Part shown: piece by piece, positions 50,838 to 58,900 of the stretch
How the letters are laid out: each line of letters begins with the position of its first letter
How positions within the stretch are numbered: position 1 is the stretch's first letter
From: Alteriqipengyuania bathyomarina_B
GTDB taxonomy: Bacteria; Pseudomonadota; Alphaproteobacteria; Sphingomonadales; Sphingomonadaceae
Assembly: GCF_038594605.1 (NCBI RefSeq)
Contig: NZ_JBCFZM010000002.1
Span: 496,001-560,000, forward strand
DNA: 64,000 bases
Direction of reading: 5' to 3'
The notes under the pieces: model-generated
Told to the model about the DNA's origin: nothing
The model's input: the letters and a program-made list of their open reading frames with translations, nothing else
Databases searched by the model: none
Translations under genes and position numbers: made by a program

Positions 50838-50865
50838 GATATAGCGCGTTTTCACGCGAGGTCCA
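50838..50865 (-). promoter_or_regulatory. Predicted promoter of the Thr leader
   Basis: On the minus strand TGGACC (50860-50865) and TATATC (50838-50843) are separated by 16 bases and each match four of six sigma-70 consensus positions. The expected start falls at about 50830-50831, the first base of the leader ATG. A cgcgt-gaaa-acgcg inverted repeat fills the spacer (50845-50858) and could bind a regulator. Confidence 0.5.
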
Positions 50866-50967
50866 GAAATGGTGGTGCCAAGTACGCTTTCTTTTATGGC
50901 AAGGTCGCTTGACAGGCCCCGTCGGGTATGACAAGCACCCTTTCCATAGCAGAAAGGAAGCTTGACC

Positions 50968-51141
50968 ATGACCCGCAATATCCAACTTCTCTGGGGCGCC
51001 CTCATCCTCGTCGTCGCCCTGCTCAACATCGTCGACGTGCTGCCCGACTGGGCGACCTTCGCCGCGGTGCTCTCCCTCCCGCTGATGACCGCGAGCGGGT
51101 GCCTGACCCGCCGTGCCGACGTGCCGCGGGTTCGCTCCTGA
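50968..51141 (+). CDS. Small membrane protein (57 residues)
   Basis: An ATG preceded by AAGGAAG opens a 58-codon frame: MTRNIQLLWGALILVVALL, a short polar turn (DVLPDW), a second hydrophobic segment, and an Arg-rich end. Two membrane spans are expected. It is the first gene of a same-strand run that ends with an XRE regulator. No family recognised. Confidence 0.65.
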   Translation: MTRNIQLLWGALILVVALLNIVDVLPDWATFAAVLSLPLMTASGCLTRRADVPRVRS

Positions 51142-51183
51142 GGCCAAAGCCTCGCCGACAACGACATAGAAAGGAAACCAACC

Positions 51184-51366
51184 ATGAAACGCTCTCTCCT
51201 CATCGCCATCGTCTGGGCCGTCGCAATGATCGGCATCGCCGCAGCGGGCCGCACCGATCTGATCCCGGGGGACAATGCCCAGAAACTGCTGGTCGTGATG
51301 CCCGCCCTGGCCGTCGCCACCATCGGCGCGGTCGCGGTCCGCTCGCGCTGCGGGGGCCGGGCATGA
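51184..51366 (+). CDS. Small membrane protein (60 residues)
   Basis: A 60-residue protein with two hydrophobic segments (LLIAIVWAVAMIGIAAAG and LLVVMPALAVATIGAVAV) around a polar loop RTDLIPGDNAQ, ending RSRCGGRA. AAAGGAA precedes the ATG. Its stop overlaps the start of the next gene (ATGA). No family recognised; similar in plan to the 57-residue protein before it, which suggests an ancient duplication or a paired function. Confidence 0.7.
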   Translation: MKRSLLIAIVWAVAMIGIAAAGRTDLIPGDNAQKLLVVMPALAVATIGAVAVRSRCGGRA

Positions 51367-51977
51367 GCACGACGACAACAGGTTTGGGCGCCCGCCCCGG
51401 CTTGTGGGTCGGGCTGATTCTCGTAACCTGCGGCCTGATCTTCGGCTTGAAGGCGTCTGGCGCGATCAACGATACGACCACGATGCTCCTCGCCATAGTC
51501 CCGACAGCGCTCATCTTCGCCCTGTTCCGCTCGCTGGCCAACCAGCGCGAGAACCGATGCGGGAGTACGAGCCAGGCGGCGAAGCGATACGTCTTCGGAA
51601 TCATGGCAACCTCGATCGCCTACGTACTCGGCCTGGGGGTGGCGATGTGGGTGTTTCGTAACCTCGCTCCTTCGGTCGAGCTTACCTGGCTGCTCGCGAT
51701 GCTGCCGATCGCACCGATCCTTGCCATGATCTTCGTCATGGGCCGGTACATCGTGGAAGAGCAGGACGAGTACCTGCGCCATCGCGCGATCATGGCTTCG
51801 CTGATCGGGCTCGGCTTCGTGCTCGCCATCGGCAGCTTCTGGGGCTTCCTAGAAACCTTCGAGCTGGTGCCGCACGTGCCCGGCTGGTGGGCGGTGCCGA
51901 TCTGGGCGATGGGCATGGGGCTGGGCCAGGCGTGGCAAAGCATGCGCCACAAGGCGGGTCCGGTCGATGAAGAATAG
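51363..51977 (+). CDS. Six-span membrane protein preceding an XRE regulator
   Basis: A 204-residue protein with about six hydrophobic helices (GLWVGLILVTCGLIFGL through VPIWAMGMGLGQAW), a cytoplasmic basic loop (NQRENRCGSTSQAAKR) and an acidic end GPVDEE. The start overlaps the preceding stop (ATGA) and the last 11 bases overlap the XRE gene. Pairs of a small integral membrane protein and a short HTH regulator often form self-regulated units. No enzymatic motif is visible. Confidence 0.72.
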   Translation: MSTTTTGLGARPGLWVGLILVTCGLIFGLKASGAINDTTTMLLAIVPTALIFALFRSLANQRENRCGSTSQAAKRYVFGIMATSIAYVLGLGVAMWVFRNLAPSVELTWLLAMLPIAPILAMIFVMGRYIVEEQDEYLRHRAIMASLIGLGFVLAIGSFWGFLETFELVPHVPGWWAVPIWAMGMGLGQAWQSMRHKAGPVDEE

Positions 51978-52164
51978 GCTCAAGGTCCTGCGCGCCGAGC
52001 GCAACTGGAGCCAGCAGGCGCTGGCCGAAGAGCTCGGCGTAAGCCGCCAGAGCGTCAACGCGATCGAGACCGGCCGCTACGACCCCTCGCTCCCCCTCGC
52101 CTTCCAGATTGCCGAGGTCTTCGGCCTCGCCATCGAAGAGATTTTCATTCGTGAGAAAGACTGA
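51967..52164 (+). CDS. XRE family transcriptional regulator (65 residues)
   Basis: A single Cro/CI-type helix-turn-helix protein: MKNRLKVLRAERNWSQQALA, then EELGVSRQSVNAIETGRYDP, then helix 4-5 ending EEIFIREKD. It lacks any sensor domain, so its activity is probably set by the overlapping membrane protein gene product or by its own amount. It overlaps that gene by 11 bases and is followed after four bases by a secreted hydrolase gene. Confidence 0.9.
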   Translation: MKNRLKVLRAERNWSQQALAEELGVSRQSVNAIETGRYDPSLPLAFQIAEVFGLAIEEIFIREKD

Positions 52165-52168
52165 TGCT

Positions 52169-53083
52169 ATGAAACCTGCCCTATTCGCCGCCGCGGCTCT
52201 CGCTGCCTTCGCCACTCCGCTGGCTGCCGCCGGTCCGGCCGAGCCAGCCAGCCCCACCGATGTCGCAACCCAGCAGCGCTTCAGCGTCGAAGTCGTCGGC
52301 GAAGGAGGTCGCGATGCGATCCTGATCCCCGGCCTGCTTTCGCCGCGCAGCGTGTGGGACGGACAGATCGAGACACTGACCAAGGCGGGGTACCGGGTGC
52401 ACTTGGTACAGGTGAACGGCTTCGGAGGGACCGCTGCTGGCGCCAATGCGCAAGGCCCGGTGCTGCCCCTGCTGGTCGAGGGACTTGCCAGCTATATCGA
52501 CGACAACGCCCTCGCCGATGTCCATGTCGTCGGCCATTCGATGGGCGGGTTCACCGCGCTCACCCTCGCGCTCGACCATCCCGATCTGGTCGATGAGATC
52601 ATGATCGTCGATTCGCTGCCTTTCTTCTCGATCCTGATGGGGCGAAGCAGCGCGGACGCCGCCAAGTCGCAGGCCGCGCAGATGCGCTCTGTGATGGTGG
52701 CGCAGGCGGCGATGGACCTGCCCGCTCCCGATTGCGACCAGCCGTCGATGCAGGCGCAGGGCATGGCCAAGAGCCCCGCAGGGCAGTGCAAGGTCGATCA
52801 GTACTCCGCGCAGGCTGACCTTAGGGTTGGCGGTCAGCTGATGTACGAGATCATGACCACCGATCTTCGCCCGCGTCTCGGCGAACTCACAGTGCCGGTC
52901 ACCATGCTCTACCCGGTCGATCCGCCCACCCTCTCCGCAGAGATGGCCGAGAGCATCTACCCGGTGCAATACGCCGGTACGCCCGATATCACCTTCGTGC
53001 CCATCCAAGGCTCGCTTCACTTCATCATGCTCGACCAGCCCGATGCGATGAACGCCGCGCTGGCGGACTTTATCGCCGACTGA
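52169..53083 (+). CDS. Secreted alpha/beta hydrolase
   Basis: A 304-residue protein with a signal peptide (MKPALFAAAALAAFATPLAA). The fold shows DAILIPGLLSPRSVWDG (oxyanion), VVGHSMGGFTALT (nucleophile Ser), an inserted lid with two Cys (APDCDQP, GQCKVD) that may pair, and a late HF in IQGSLHFIMLD with the His. Probably an esterase or lactonase in the periplasm. It starts four bases after the XRE gene, so it may belong to the same transcript. Confidence 0.85.
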   Translation: MKPALFAAAALAAFATPLAAAGPAEPASPTDVATQQRFSVEVVGEGGRDAILIPGLLSPRSVWDGQIETLTKAGYRVHLVQVNGFGGTAAGANAQGPVLPLLVEGLASYIDDNALADVHVVGHSMGGFTALTLALDHPDLVDEIMIVDSLPFFSILMGRSSADAAKSQAAQMRSVMVAQAAMDLPAPDCDQPSMQAQGMAKSPAGQCKVDQYSAQADLRVGGQLMYEIMTTDLRPRLGELTVPVTMLYPVDPPTLSAEMAESIYPVQYAGTPDITFVPIQGSLHFIMLDQPDAMNAALADFIAD

Positions 53084-53089
53084 CCGGCC

Positions 53090-54769
53090 CTACCCCATGG
53101 CGAGCGTGTTCGATCCGAGCGCGCTCGCCATCCGATGCGTTCCCGCCAGCTGTGTGCCGCGCTGGCGGATGCCCGAGACGAACCGCCACTCGCAGGTTGC
53201 AGCCTCGGGCGTCAGGTCCACCGCCATATAGCCGCGTTGCGAGGTATCCGCCCATTGCAGCTGCGGATTGGCGCCAACCACGGCCTGCTGCAGCATCGAA
53301 GTCGGCACCTGCGGCAGATACCCCTCGAAGCCCGGGGAAGTGACCGAGCAGACGCCGAACTCGACCCCCACCGCATTGCGATCCTGCGCGAGGTCGAAGG
53401 CCCATGCATTATGCGTGTCGCCCGCCAGCACGACGAGGTTGGCATCTGCAGCAAGCGCGGCATCGAACACGCGTGCGCGGGCCGCCGGATAGCCGTCCCA
53501 TGCATCCATGTTGAGCGGGAGGCCGACCCGGCTCGCCATTGCGCCCGCCATCAGGCGTTGCCGCAGCCCTTCGGGCGTATTCGCGGGCAGCGCGTCGGCC
53601 AGCGCGGTCGGCGTGCTGAGATTGCCCATCAGCACCTGCTGGACCAGCACCTGCCAGCGGGTCCCGCCCCGCGTCGAGGCGCGCAGGCCGTTCGCCAGCC
53701 ATGCCTCCTGCGCCGCGCCCAGCATCTGCCGGGCCGGGTCTGCCCAGGCGCCATCGCGGAAGGCGGTTAGCGCGGCCATCATCTGGTCGGGCGTCGACTT
53801 GCCCGCCAGCACGTCCGCCACATTGAGCTGCTGCGAGCGCGCGGTCAGCCGCGTTTCCAGCCGGAAGAGCGTGGCCAGATCGCCGATGTCGTACGATTTC
53901 CACGGCTCGTCGGAGACCGGCAGCCATTCGCGATAGGCACGCAGCGACGCCGCCTTGCGCGCATCCCACGATCCCTCGCTGTCAGGCTGGTGATTCTCCG
54001 CGCCGCCGGCCCACGAATCGTTCGCGGTCTCATGATCGTCGGGGACGAGGATCATCGGGTAGAGCTGCGTCAGCCGCTGCAGATCGGGATCGGCGCGGTA
54101 GCTCGCGTGGCGCAGGCGATAGTCGGCCAGGTGCACGATCTCGCTGCGCGGCGCGATCTCACGACCGGCCAGCGTCTGTTCGGGAGTGGGGTACTTGTCG
54201 GGCCCGTATTCGTAATAATAGTCGCCCAGATGCAGCAGCAGGTCGAACGCGTTCGCCTCGGCCGCGTGGGCATAGGCGTTGAAATAGCCGAACCCCATGT
54301 TGGAGCAGGAGAACACGCCCAGCCGGTAGCGGCTGGTGGGGCCGACCGGCAGGGTGCGCGTGCGCCCCACGGCAGAGCGCGATCCATCGGGGCCGACGAA
54401 GCGGTAGTAGTACCATGTATCGGGCTCGAGCCCGGCAACCTCGGCCTTGGCGCACCAGTCCTTGCCCGGCGCGGCCAGCGTTTCACCCTCGGCGACGACG
54501 CGCGTGAATGCGGAACTGTCGCTCACCTGCCAGGCAAGCTTTGCCTCGTTCGATCCGACGAAGCGGGTCCACAGCAACACGCCGCTGGCATGCGGTTCGC
54601 CGCTGGCGATGCCGTGGGTAAAACCCTTCGCGCCCGCTTGCGCCGACAGCGGCATCGCCGCGAGCCCCGCACCCAGCGCGCCACCCGCCAGCAAAGTGCG
54701 GCGGTCGAGCGAAAGCGTGGAACGGGAGCTGCGGGCAGCGGCGGGCGGGGGTGCGAGAAGATGAGCCAT
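53090..54769 (-). CDS. phoD: PhoD-type alkaline phosphatase, Tat-exported
   Basis: A 559-residue phosphodiesterase/phosphatase. The N-terminus has a twin-arginine signal (SLDRRTLLAGGALGAGLAA). The PhoD N-terminal domain (FTHGIASGEPHASGVLLWTRFVG) is followed by the metallophosphatase core with HLGDYYYEYG, LVPDDHETANDSWAGGAENHQ and VVLAGDTHNAWAFDL, all metal ligands in place. It cleaves phosphate esters outside the cytoplasm. The ATG at 54769 is preferred over a GTG two codons earlier. Convergent with the hydrolase gene. Confidence 0.93.
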   Translation of the reverse strand: MAHLLAPPPAAARSSRSTLSLDRRTLLAGGALGAGLAAMPLSAQAGAKGFTHGIASGEPHASGVLLWTRFVGSNEAKLAWQVSDSSAFTRVVAEGETLAAPGKDWCAKAEVAGLEPDTWYYYRFVGPDGSRSAVGRTRTLPVGPTSRYRLGVFSCSNMGFGYFNAYAHAAEANAFDLLLHLGDYYYEYGPDKYPTPEQTLAGREIAPRSEIVHLADYRLRHASYRADPDLQRLTQLYPMILVPDDHETANDSWAGGAENHQPDSEGSWDARKAASLRAYREWLPVSDEPWKSYDIGDLATLFRLETRLTARSQQLNVADVLAGKSTPDQMMAALTAFRDGAWADPARQMLGAAQEAWLANGLRASTRGGTRWQVLVQQVLMGNLSTPTALADALPANTPEGLRQRLMAGAMASRVGLPLNMDAWDGYPAARARVFDAALAADANLVVLAGDTHNAWAFDLAQDRNAVGVEFGVCSVTSPGFEGYLPQVPTSMLQQAVVGANPQLQWADTSQRGYMAVDLTPEAATCEWRFVSGIRQRGTQLAGTHRMASALGSNTLAMG

Positions 54770-55046
54770 GGGCACCGCCTAGCTCGTGATCGTGAAAGAT
54801 CGAAGACGGCGGATTGAGAACCGGCCCTGACACACCTGACACAGTGTCTTAGGGCGAAAAAGCGTGCCAGCCCCAACGGCGCCGAAAACCCGCAGGATAC
54901 CGTCCGAAATGCGCGTTTCAAAAGCCACGGAAGCAGGCATATCGCGGCGATTCCCGGTAGGAAACCATGAGAAAACCGCCGGTCGCGGGCGCCCGCCCCG
55001 GATGGGTCGTCCGATGGACAGGAATGGCTGCCATCCCTAGGCCGCG

Positions 55047-55793
55047 ATGCCGATGGATATATTCGAAATACCCTCCGGGCGCCGCATCGCCTATCGCCTG
55101 ACCCGGGCGAACGGCACGGCGGACACCCCCGCGATCGTCTTCCTGCCGGGCTACATGTCCGACATGGCCGGATCGAAGGCGACCGCGCTGTTCGACTGGG
55201 CGGCCTCGCATGACCGGACCTGCCTGCTGCTCGACTATTCGGGTTGCGGAGAATCGGATGGCGATTTCGCCGAAGGCACGCTGACCCGCTGGCGCGACGA
55301 GGTTCTCGCGTTGATCGAAGCGAAGATCGACGGGCCGGTGGTGCTGATCGGCTCGTCGATGGGCGGATGGCTGATGCTGCTCGTCGCGCTCCGACTGGAG
55401 GAAAAGCTGGCTGGCATGATCGGCATAGCGAGCGCGCCGGACTTTTCGGACTGGGGATACGACGACGCCCAAAAGGCGCAGCTGGAACGCGGCGAAACCG
55501 TGCTGGAGGCCAATCCCTACGGCCCCGAACCCACACCCACCCATGCGAAATTCTGGGCCGATGCGCAGCAGCACCGGCTGCTCGACGCGCCGATCCCGCT
55601 CAGCTGCCCGGTTACGCTCCTGCACGGGCAGGCCGATGCCGATGTACCATGGGATATCAGCCTGCGCCTCGCCGAACGAATCGCCTCGGAAGACGTGCAG
55701 GTCCTGCTGAGCAAGAGCGGCGACCATCGGCTTTCGCGCCCTGCGGACATTGCCAGGCTCTTGGCCGCCGTAGAAGGCATGCTCTGCGTCTGA
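55047..55793 (+). CDS. Alpha/beta hydrolase (ABHD10-like thioesterase)
   Basis: A 248-residue cytoplasmic hydrolase: IVFLPGYMSDMAGSKA, the elbow LIGSSMGGWLMLL, acid in LLHGQADADVPW and His in KSGDHRLS. The N-terminus and the GYMSDM segment resemble the ABHD10/palmitoyl-protein thioesterase-like group, whose bacterial substrates are unknown. About 270 bases upstream carry no clear gene apart from promoter-like sequence and a short palindrome gacac-a-gtgtc at 54838-54848. Confidence 0.87.
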   Translation: MPMDIFEIPSGRRIAYRLTRANGTADTPAIVFLPGYMSDMAGSKATALFDWAASHDRTCLLLDYSGCGESDGDFAEGTLTRWRDEVLALIEAKIDGPVVLIGSSMGGWLMLLVALRLEEKLAGMIGIASAPDFSDWGYDDAQKAQLERGETVLEANPYGPEPTPTHAKFWADAQQHRLLDAPIPLSCPVTLLHGQADADVPWDISLRLAERIASEDVQVLLSKSGDHRLSRPADIARLLAAVEGMLCV

Positions 55794-55930
55794 TCCGTAG
55801 CGTCTGATCCTTGCGGGCCTCAGCGCAAGCTTCTAACGGCGCTGGATAATGACGCGCGTCACCCCCCGTTCGCGCGCAGCAATTTCGGTGGAGGCGCGCC
55901 ACGGCGCCCCGCATGGGAGACAGAACGATT

Positions 55931-58900
55931 ATGGCAGGCGACAACAAGCAGTCGGAGGCCGCTTTGCACGAGCAACTGGCCACGCGAATCCGCGAGTCGC
56001 TGTTGCCGGTCGACCAGCCATTCGACGACTCCGCGCTGGAGGAAGCGGCGTCCTTCGTTCTCGAGACCGCGTCTTCCCGACCCTCCGGCGAGCCTGCGAT
56101 CTCGATCGCCGAAGGCAATAGCGTCGGTCGCAAGCTGCGCATGGCGATCGTGAACGACGACATGCCCTTCCTGGTCGATTCGATCTCCGCGCAGATCGCG
56201 GCCTTCGGCCTGTCGATCGACCGTCTGGTCCATCCCGTCGTCCACGCGCGGCGCGATGACGAGGGCACGCTGATCGAGCTGCCGAGCAAGGCCAGCGGTG
56301 CGCCGCGCGAATCGATGATCTATCTCGAGACCGAGCATGCCGAGCAGGCTGCCCGCGAAGAGCTGGAAGCCGACCTGCGCGTGACGCTGGCCGATGTGCG
56401 TGCTTCGGTTGAAGACTGGGCCGCGATGCGCAAGGCGATGCAGCAGGACGGCCAGTCGCTGAACGATAGCGAGGGCGCAGGCCTGCTCGAATGGCTCAGC
56501 GGCGGAATGCTCACCCAGCTCGGCCACATCCAGCGCTACCGCGACGGGCGCGAAGAAAATGCGCTGGGCATCTGCCGTTCCAGCGCACGGCAGATCCTCG
56601 CCGATGCATCCTACGACCGCGCCTTCGCCTGGTTCGACGACCCTGCCAATGCCGACGCGCGAATCCCGCTGATCGTCAAGGCGAACCGCGTATCGAACGT
56701 CCATCGCCGCGTTCCGCTCGACCTGTTTCTCGTACCGGTGAAAGAGGGCGGCGAGATCGTGGCCGTATCGATCCATGCCGGGATCTGGACGAGCGCCGCG
56801 CTGTCGACCGATCCGCACGCCGTACCGCGCCTGCGCCGCCAGCTGAGCGAGCTGATGGCCGAACTCGATTTCGATCCCGAAGGCCATGCGGGCAAGGCAC
56901 TGGTCCACGCGTTGACCGCGCTGCCGCACGATCTGGTGATCGGCTTCCGCGACGAGGATGTGCGCCGCGTGGCGACCACCACGATGAGCCTGACCGATCG
57001 CCCGCGCCCCCGCCTCGCGATCGTCGAAGCGCCGCTCGCGCGCCACCTGTTCGCCTTCGTGTGGCTCCCCCGCGACCTCATGTCGACCGCGGTGCGCCAG
57101 CAAATCCAGGCGCTGCTGGAGGAAAGCACCGGTTCGACCCTGCTCGACTGGAGCCTCGAGATCGAAGGCGGCGCGCTCGCGCTGCTGCGCTTCGTCCTCG
57201 ATTTCCGCGAAAGCCGCGTGCGCTACAAGGCGGAAGATCTGGAAACGCGCGTGCAGGAGATGCTGCGCGCGTGGGCCGAAGCGGTCGAGACCGAGCTTGG
57301 CAAGCTGGTCGACGCCGATCTCGCCGCGACGCTGGCGCGCCGTTACGCGGACAATTTCCCCGCCTTCTACCGGGCGGCCAGCGGCGCGGAAGAAGCCGCG
57401 CTCGACATCCTGCGGATGCGCGAGCTGTTCAGCCATTCAGGCGACGAGGATCCCGACAGGTCCCGGCGCGGGGTGCGCCTGCGGCGCGACGCGACGCAGG
57501 CCGACGGCAGGCTGCGCCTGAAGATCTATCAGAACGAAGGCACGCTGCCGCTTTCCGAAGCCGTGCCCGCGCTCGAGAATTTCGGCCTCAAGACCAACAG
57601 CGAAGTACCCGCCCTGCTGGCCGACGGCTCGCTCGGCACGATCCACGATTTCCATTGCGAACTCGAAGCAGGGGTCGATCAGGACGCGCTGCTCGACCGG
57701 GCGCCCGAGATCGAAGCCGCGATCGCAGCGGTGCTCAACGGGCTGGCGGAAGACGATCCGTTCAACCGGCTGGTGCTCGACGTGGCGCTCGGCGCGCGCG
57801 AGGCGGAATGGTTGCGGTCGATCTATCGCTATCTGCGCCAGACCGGCATGGGCTTCACGATCTACACCGTGGTCGACGCGCTGGCCCGCGCGCCCAAGGT
57901 GACGCGTGCAATCATCGCGCTGTTCATCGCCCGCCACGATCCCGCCTTCGAAGGTGACCGGGCGGAGGCCGAAGAGGCCGCGCAGGAAGCGATCAAGGAC
58001 GGGCTGCAACAGGTCGCGGCGATCAACGACGATCGGCTGCTGCGCCTTTACCGCAGCGTGGTCGAGGCGATGCTGCGGACCAACGCCTTCGCGCTCCATC
58101 CCGACATCGCGCTGTCGTACAAGTTCGATTCCGCGAAGGTGCCGGGCCTGCCCAAGCCGATCCCCTTCCGCGAGATCTTCGTCTATTCGCGCCGGGTCGA
58201 AGGCATCCACCTGCGCGCCGGCGCGGTTGCACGCGGCGGGCTTCGCTGGTCCGACCGGCGCGACGACTTCCGCACCGAAGTGCTCGGCCTGATGAAGGCG
58301 CAGCGGGTCAAGAACGCGGTGATCGTGCCGACCGGCGCGAAGGGCGGGTTCTATCCCAAGCAGTTGCCCGATCCCGCGCAGGATCGCGACGGCTGGGCTG
58401 CCGAGGGCCAGGCCAGTTACGAAATCTTCATCCGCTCGCTGCTGTCGATCACCGACAACATCGTGAACGACCAGGTCGTCCACCCCGACGGCGTGCGGAT
58501 CCTCGACAATCCGGACCCCTATTTCGTAGTCGCGGCGGACAAGGGCACGGCGCGCTTTTCCGATGTTGCCAATGCCATCGCCGAAAGCCGGGACTTCTGG
58601 CTCGACGATGCCTTCGCCAGCGGCGGCAGCAATGGCTACGACCACAAGGCGATGGGGATCACCGCGCGCGGTGGCTGGGTTTCGGTCCAGCGCCATTTCC
58701 TCGAACTGGGAATCGATGTGCAGACCGAGCCGACCAAGGTCGTCGGCTGCGGCGACATGTCGGGCGACGTGTTCGGCAATGGCATGCTGCTGTCCAAGGC
58801 GATCCGCCTGGTCGCGGCGTTCGACCATCGGCACATCTTCATCGATCCCGATCCCGATCCGGCGCAGAGCTGGGAAGAACGCAAGCGCCTGTTCGACCTT

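Noticed and set aside
50907..50931. TTGACA upstream of the 57-residue gene as a promoter
   Set aside because: The only -10-like hexamer (TATGAC) is 12 bases away, too close for sigma-70, so I did not call it.
54967..55101. 44-codon ORF (MRKPPVAGARPG...) with AGGAAA upstream
   Set aside because: It overlaps the start of the ABHD10-like hydrolase out of frame and has no hydrophobic or domain-like pattern; weaker than the other small ORFs reported.
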